A stretch of DNA of 64,000 nucleotides, from assembly GCF_029873635.1 (NCBI RefSeq), contig NC_080422.1, positions 11,687,764 to 11,751,763 of the forward strand, written 5' to 3'. Origin of the DNA: Malania oleifera (Eukaryota; Streptophyta; Magnoliopsida; Santalales; Ximeniaceae). The notes beneath the pieces were generated by a model that saw nothing but the letters and a program-made list of their open reading frames with translations, did no database searches and had not been told where the DNA came from. This document shows positions 58,870-64,000 of the stretch, piece after piece (position 1 is the stretch's first letter; every line of letters begins with the position of its first letter). The position numbers and the translations under genes were made by a program.

Positions 58870-59098
58870 TGTAAAATTTATGAAAACATTTTCTTGCACT
58901 GCAATGCAGTGTATTGCTCTTTCATAATTATTACATAATCGAGAACTTACAAAGGTATATATATACAGCAAGATTACTACAGAAACTCAACAATCTAATA
59001 ACTAAACTAACAACTTGATAACTAATATATAACTGTAACAACCAAAACAAGCAAATAGCTAACTGCTTGCTGTTGCTTTTGTTTTGTTACTGCCAACA
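58870..59098 (-). repeat. 5' LTR of the copia element
   Basis: This 229-bp LTR starts TGTTGGCAGTAACAAAAC on minus and ends ATAAATTTTACA. It contains TATATATAC (plus 58955-58966) as a likely TATA region. Its outer edge lies about 160 bp upstream of the COX19 start codon, in the opposite orientation. Confidence 0.85.
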
Positions 59099-59259
59099 AA
59101 AAACTTCAGCTTACTACTCTGCTGCTGCGGCTTTTCTGCTGCTAAGATTAATAGAAAGACACCAGATTGACAGAGACAGACCGGTAAGACGGTTGACGTG
59201 GAAGCCTGGGCTCTGCGGAGACGAAGGTCCGAAGTTGGAAGGGACATACCGGAGAAAGC
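59099..59259 (+). promoter_or_regulatory. COX19: remaining promoter/5' UTR of COX19
   Basis: Only about 160 bp of non-transposon DNA separate the copia LTR from the COX19 ATG. It is relatively GC-rich (TGCTGCTGCGGCTTTTCTG, GGAGACGAAGGTCCG). No clear TATA box is visible; housekeeping plant genes often lack one. How much is transcribed cannot be told. Confidence 0.5.
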
Positions 59260-62200
59260 ATGAGCTCAGGTACTCTCTTGTTGTCTCTTTGTACAGATTA
59301 TACAGATTCGTTTTACTGCATCATGATGCTCTTATGGCTTGTTTGAATCAAATGGCTTTTTAATCTATATTTTTCATGACTCTGGAAAAAGCTAAGAGTG
59401 ACAGACAACTAAGATAAAAACAGAAGGAAGTTAATGGAAAATGAGGAAAAATAGAAGAGAGGAAGAACCAAAGCAAGACTCAATTCAAGACTTAATTCTC
59501 GATACTCAAATTGCCTGTCATGGCTACACATAAAGCCTTTATATAGCTTTCTACTAATACTAAATAAGGAAACAATATCTTGGAAATAATATCAAATTCT
59601 TAAAATTAGAGCAACATATACTTGTAAGATCTTTAAATCATAAAGACCCTAAATTACGTCTATGCATGTGGTGCCCTAGATTATTATGTCTATGCATGTG
59701 GTATACATGAAGCTCTCGTTTGTTGGGTGTGATCCCCATCTTGCCTAGGTAAGAAAAACTCTTAACCCCACGTGGGGTCAAAAGTAGGGCTATCAGACCA
59801 CTTCATTAGGTATTGTATGTACCCTCTTTGTGAAGATGCAAGATGCTTGCCTCCCAAAATGATCTATAGAAGAGGGCAGAAGAGATGGAAGCACTGGAAC
59901 TGATGGAGGAGCTGCTGCAGAGGGTGAGAAATCTATATGTATGAGGAGGCTCAAAGGTGTCTTAGTAAGAGATTAAGTCCTTAACATTGGAAATAGGACT
60001 AATGCTCAAAATGGATGGTAGTTCAATTACCATAGCCTTAGGGCTCAAATGACAAAGAATGTGAAAAGGACCACAATGCGATCATGTAACTTCTTAAAAG
60101 AATGCTTGGGGTAAACTGGTAAAGTCTAGGATGGATATATACAATCACTTAGTTACCCTCATTAAATTTGACATGTCTCTAATGATTAGCTTATATTATG
60201 CAGTTCTCAAATCAATCTTTTTGATATCTAGGGGACTTAGCAGTCAACAGATTGTCTATACTCTCTTTTTCCATCTATTGTTTCATTATGATCAAGATCA
60301 TGAATACGTTGGTTGACAAGGTGGGGAGGGGGAAAACATTGAGTTCTTTTCAAAAGGATTTTTTTTTCCCAACAAAGTTATATGCGAACTCTGAAATGAG
60401 TACTAACAAACCCTTTTTTAGGATTATCCCATATTATGCACCTAAATAATCCAAAAGGTCCCAAACTATGATTTACCACCTTAGTTTGGCTGTCAGTTTA
60501 GGATGGAAAGCGGCTACAAATTTTAGCCAAGTGCCAAACAATTTCCATAATGTCTTCTAAGAAATAGCTAACAAGTTCCACATCCTTGTCAAAGACTGAT
60601 GATGTGCACAACCCATGGAGCCGAACAATTTTACAGAAGAAGAGCTTGTTTGTTTGTTGTCATTGATTTTACTACATAGAATATAATGCGCCATTTTTCT
60701 ATATCCATTAATCATCACAAGAATGGAATCATAACCCTAATAATTTTAGGCAACCTAAGAATAAAGTATGTGCTAAGATCCTTCCAAGGTTGCGGGGAAG
60801 TGGAAGAGCATTTAATAGTTTGTTTCTCAGCCTTGTGTAAGCGCATAATTTTTTCCAAACTAATTGTGGAATTCTAATTCTCTATCTTAAGTGACTGGCC
60901 CCACCTTTGATTGTCTCAAAAGGCAATTGTGACCCAATGAGAGTTATTCTAGATTAAATATGGATTGGCTTGGAGTTGGGGTCCAATCTAGAGTCCAATG
61001 AGGCCCAATGCATAGCCAGGTTTGTTTGACAATAAGTTGCCTATATGGGTTTGAGGCTAGATCTCAGTTCGTCCATCCATCAACTAGAGTCATCTCCTTG
61101 CAAGAAAATATGAAGTCAACTCTTTTTTATTTTTTGGAGGGTAACAAAGGGGGGGATATTGCTCTTGGATCCTTGAGGAAAATGCATCTGTTGCGGTAGG
61201 GCAAGAGTGCTATAATCTTAACCTTATTTGAGAGAGTTATAGGGGAGCCTTAGAAATAGATATTCACAGGTTCAAGAGAGCAAAAAGTCACACTCACACA
61301 CACACACACAAACACAAACACTCATGGGAGATAGTGAAAGATGGAGAGAGCAAGTTCTTGAAGAAAAAGTATGCATACAAGAGGGGGAAGTGGAGAAAAA
61401 ATCATGGAGTGACTACCGCAACCAAATCTTACGCCCCTTTAGGTGGGGTTGACTACATGAATCCTTTTATTTATGCTAATTTACATGATATTGGGCAATA
61501 TTCGTTGACAATTTGAGGGCTTTTAAATGTTAGTACGTATTAATGTTGGATTTTCTATTTTTTTTTAAAAAAAACCATTTATTTAATAAATATTATATAA
61601 TAGTCGTTCGTTTTATTTTAATTAAATTTATGTTAAATTTAATATATTAGTTTTAACAGTTTTAAAATATTAACTATTCCTCTAACGGTTTTGTATTTAT
61701 GATGTTGGAAGTTATACGTAATTTTTACCTATAAAAACTAGATCCAACTTCATTTCAAAATATTTTTTTCTTCTTCAAAATAACTTTATCTTCTCTTTCT
61801 TGAGATTTATATCATGTTGGGTAACTAAATGACATTTCTCCTATAGCTATATTATTTGTGAGTGCACACAAAATCATATTTTGTTGAGTAACTAAATGAT
61901 ACTACGTCTCCTATAGCTTTGTTGTTTTTGAGTGCACGCAAAACTGAGACAGCTGAGCAATCTTGGAGGTTGTATGCGCATTGACTATATGCACCAAGAA
62001 ATGTTCTCCGTAGGTGCGAAATAAGCTTCAAGGATAGTGATCTTTCTACACCTCAGCTTCTGACAAGTATTTATATTTTTATTTAATATTAATTTTATTA
62101 GTAACTATTTTTCCTTCTATTATATTTCCAACATTAGATACTTAGTGTCTCATTTCAAGTTATTTTAGGTCTAGTCCTACTCCTATTGCCATTAAGATTA

Positions 62201-63086
62201 ACTAGCTCACTCTTTATTGGAGCATTATTTGGCTTACATTGCAGGTGCCCTCTCAATCTCCCCTTCCTTAACTTCTTCGGGTGCTAAACACAACTTACTA
62301 TGAATATGTTCATTCCTTAATTTATCTTTTAACTTTATATCACTCATCTACCTTAATATTCTCATTTTGACAGCTTTTACTTTTTGGATGTATTGTTTCT
62401 TAGTTGCTCATTATGTTGATACATATAGCATAGTTGGTCTCATAGCAATCTATATTTTTCCTTTAAATTATAAGAGTATTTTATGATCACACAACATGCC
62501 TAAAGCGCTTCTCTATTTTACCTAATATGCTTTCACTCTACGTATTACATCTTCTTCAAGAAGACGTTAAAGATTACAACAACAACAAAACCAAGCCTTA
62601 AGTCCCACTTGGTGTGATCGGCTATATGAATCATTTTCCGTCAATTTATGAGATCATGGACCATTTCTTTTGACAAGAAGACATTAAAGATTGTTGGGAA
62701 AAAAAAACGTAGAGGTTCAAGGAAAGAAGCTTTGGGAGGGAGACATAACATTGTCTAGGCTAAGCACCCTTCCCTTTGTAATCCCTTTCATGCTTGCATT
62801 TCCATGAAATCCCATGCTCCATGCATGATTTTTCATCCACATATTGATGCACACATTCTTCTTCTTCTTCTTCTTCTTCATCTTCTTCTTCTTCACCATC
62901 ACATACAGTACACAGCACTACATGCGTGCATGTGCGTGTGTGTATGTGTGTGTGTGTGTGTCTGAGAGAGAGAGAGAGTGGCGACTACTTGTGTAATGGT
63001 GGATCTCACCTAAGAAGTAGATATGGCAATGATTGCCTAGAAGATGGCAGAAAGTGGCACATGTGTGTGTGTGTGCGTGTGTGTGT

Positions 63087-63133
<47 letters not shown>

Positions 63134-63831
63134 GACTACTTGTGTAATGGTGGATCTCACCTAAGAAGAAGATATGGCAATGAATGCCTAGAAGATGGCA
63201 GAAAGTGGCAAATCTTCCCCCTTTATGCTTCCATGCAAAGAAAAAAAAAAGCAGGGGGAGAGAGACATAGAGAGAGAGATAGAGACAATCAGTCCTAGAA
63301 ATCTAGCAATGTCAGTATCTCCAATGACAATGGTGACAGCATGATGCCTGGACTACTATTTTAGCATGGTTGTGGTAGTGCCCCAGTGACTGGCCAAGGG
63401 AGCTCTAAGAAGGTTTGTGCAGCTAGGGTTTTTCTCTGCAAAACACCCAGAAGGAGGCACTAGAGGGTCTTGGGTGCCCCTTGTCCAGGTTGTTTTGTAT
63501 GTGTGTGTTTGTTTTTTTTGTTTTGTTTTTATTGTTTTATTATTGTTATATTTATTCTTGGTTTGATTATTTAATATTTAAATGAAGGAAAATCTAATAA
63601 ACCATGGACAATAGAGAATACAAAAAATTATTTTAGTTAATTGTTATGCTTTTTTATTATTATTGATATGCTTATTACTTTTAGGTTATTTTTTTTTTCT
63701 CTTAGTTATTATTATTATTTTTATCCATTTAACTATCTTCAGGTGGCGCATTTGGTGGGAACAGGGGATTGAGACCAGTGCCACCAGAAAAGGGGGTGTT
63801 CCCCTTAGATCACATGCACGAATGTGACCTG
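59260..63831 (+). CDS. COX19: COX19, cytochrome c oxidase assembly protein, exons 1-2 (3' part outside)
   Basis: Exon 1 is only 10 coding nt (59260-59269, ATGAGCTCAG followed by GTACTC). Exon 2 is 63743-63831 (after TTTCAG-type acceptor ATCTTCAG, before GTAGCT). Joined they give 33 codons: MSSGGAFGGNRG, LRPVPPEKGVFPLDHM, HECDL. This matches the conserved N-terminus of eukaryotic COX19, including the first Cys of the twin CX9C (CHCH) fold. COX19 is a small soluble protein of the mitochondrial intermembrane space that takes part in copper delivery to cytochrome c oxidase. The phase after exon 2 is 0, so the next exon should begin with EKKEY-like codons; it is not before 64000. The 4.47-kb intron is full of repeat debris. 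Exon 2 is certain; exon 1 rests on exact phase and sequence fit. Confidence 0.88.
61401..61480 (-). mobile_element. decayed RTE-tail fragment
   Basis: On plus it reads AACCAAATCTTACGCCCCTT, GGTGGGGTTGACTACATGAA. This is the reverse form of the AGTGGGACTTAAGGCTTGG family seen at 48313 and 62576, but diverged. No target duplication was defined. Confidence 0.4.
61814..61945 (+). repeat. tandem duplication of about 65 bp
   Basis: GTTGGGTAACTAAATGACA.. TCTCCTATAGCT.. TGAGTGCACACAAAA is followed at once by GTTGAGTAACTAAATGATA.. TCTCCTATAGCT.. TGAGTGCACGCAAAA. Two units, lightly diverged. Confidence 0.75.
62238..62516 (-). pseudogene. RTE-type LINE reverse transcriptase fragment
   Basis: On minus, one frame gives SALGMLCDHKILL, FKGKI, IAMRPTMLYV, ATKKQYIQKVKAVKMRILR and KLKDKLRNEHIHSKL, broken by stops. 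This is the C-terminal part of plant RTE-clade LINE reverse transcriptases (consensus-like SALGVLCD, KGKFY, AIRPAMLYGTECWA, RMLRWM, KDKIRN). Roughly 90 residues remain; nothing else of the element was found nearby. Confidence 0.75.
62576..62674 (-). mobile_element. short retroposon with 18-bp target duplication
   Basis: A 99-bp insertion lies between AAGAAGACGTTAAAGATT (62558-62575) and AAGAAGACATTAAAGATT (62675-62692). On minus it ends in AAGGCTTGGTTTTGTTGTTG, a (TTG)n tail. Long target duplication plus a simple tail indicates target-primed insertion by LINE machinery, probably RTE. A near copy lies at 48313-48412. Confidence 0.8.
62857..62893. repeat. (CTT)n microsatellite
   Basis: A TTC repeat of about 12 units with one interruption, inside the COX19 intron. 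Confidence 0.85.
62934..63213. repeat. duplicated microsatellite cassette, two units
   Basis: Each unit has (TG)n, TCTGAGAGAG(AG)n, then GTGGCGACTACTTGTG through GAAGATGGCAGAAAGTGGCA. Unit 1 is 62934-63060 and unit 2 is 63061-63213. The second has a much longer AG run. Differences between units are few outside the microsatellites. Confidence 0.85.
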
Positions 63832-64000
63832 GTAGCTCCTCTTTTCCCCTTAGATAACTGATAGCAGACTTGCTTTAATTTTTTTCCTGTGTTTTACATG
63901 CTTATTGTTTATTTGTAGAATAAACAAGCTCTTCAAGGTCTTGTGAAATGGGTAACCCCATTATGGGAATCTTATGGGTGGCCTTGGCACTAGGGTTTTG
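63832..64000 (+). other. start of COX19 intron 2 up to the window edge
   Basis: Begins GTAGCT. No COX19 exon is recognisable before the end of the window. A TTTGTAG acceptor-like site at about 63919 is followed by AATAAACAAGC, which does not fit the expected protein. Confidence 0.6.

Larger units (their letters stand above)
55895..59098 (-). mobile_element. decayed Ty1/copia element lacking RT and 3' LTR
   Basis: Read on minus: 5' LTR 58870-59098, PBS, gag, protease and integrase (copia order, integrase before RT). The frame then jumps from the integrase end (VHVFPSISP, about 56020) straight to an RNase H fragment GYAVYLGESLI, then SRSSAEAEYRAM at 55895-55930. The whole RT domain and most of RNase H are missing, and no copia 3' LTR is found beyond the chromovirus. 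Stops and frameshifts are scattered through it. Confidence 0.88.
59270..63742 (+). other. COX19: intron 1 of COX19
   Basis: Besides the repeats listed separately, 59270-61400 holds AT-rich DNA in which I recognise nothing, with a CA microsatellite at 61294-61321. 61500-62130 has a promoter-like stretch (TACCTATAAAAACTAG near 61728) and a 65-bp tandem duplication, and could be a decayed LTR. 63215-63742 is unremarkable. Confidence 0.7.

Noticed and set aside
59800-61000. Possible old gypsy relic in the COX19 intron
   Set aside because: I looked for RT, integrase and gag motifs on both strands and found none I could support.
61500-62130. Possible solo LTR (TATA-like box, tandem duplication, leader-like sequence)
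   Set aside because: No TG...CA ends or target duplication could be found, so it is only described within the intron.
63309-63315. ATGTCAG at the start of a possible COX19 first exon close to exon 2
   Set aside because: It would give MSGG if spliced after the G, but the next bases are TATCTC, not GT, and splicing one base earlier breaks the frame. ATGAGCTCAG at 59260 with a GT donor fits exactly.

Overview
The window is nuclear DNA from a flowering plant, most likely a woody eudicot. The evidence is spliced host genes with short exons and long AT-rich introns, tRNA-iMet primer sites (TGGTATCAGAGC), plant-type gypsy and copia retrotransposons, and an alpha-expansin pseudogene. The species cannot be fixed by reading alone.

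Layout. 1-3325: upstream or intronic DNA with a broken alpha-expansin relic (94-590) and MITE-like repeats. 3326-10636: the last eight exons of a host multi-pass membrane protein (307 residues visible, every splice phase consistent). Its 4.2-kb intron carries a LINE-like relic, a TRIM element and a LINE 3' end; another intron carries a MITE. 11698-47687: one nested block. An old Ty3/gypsy element (A) received a hAT-type MITE, a Tekay-like chromovirus (B, 16828-25760) and a second chromovirus (C, 26550-45393). C in turn received three solo LTRs (D, E, G) and a truncated third chromovirus (F). Most layers are bounded by matching 5-bp or 8-bp target duplications, so the order of insertion can be read. 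47688-50284: short repeats and a ~200-bp inverted repeat. 50285-55894: a nearly complete minus-strand chromovirus with a canonical chromodomain, abutting a decayed minus-strand copia element (55895-59098). 59260-63831: the first two coding exons of COX19, with a 4.5-kb intron full of LINE and short-retroposon debris; the rest of the gene lies beyond the window.

The two functional loci seen are the membrane-protein gene and COX19. No retroelement here is intact: all carry stops, frameshifts, lost catalytic residues or deletions, and most of the stops I could place fit C-to-T or G-to-A change, as expected of heavily methylated DNA. The least expected feature is that at least three different LTR families here carry dense arrays of short palindromic motifs, mostly centred on GTCGAC, in their LTRs; in the chromoviral ones the array sits just upstream of the TATA box. 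No RNA gene, CRISPR array, or viral or toxin gene was seen.
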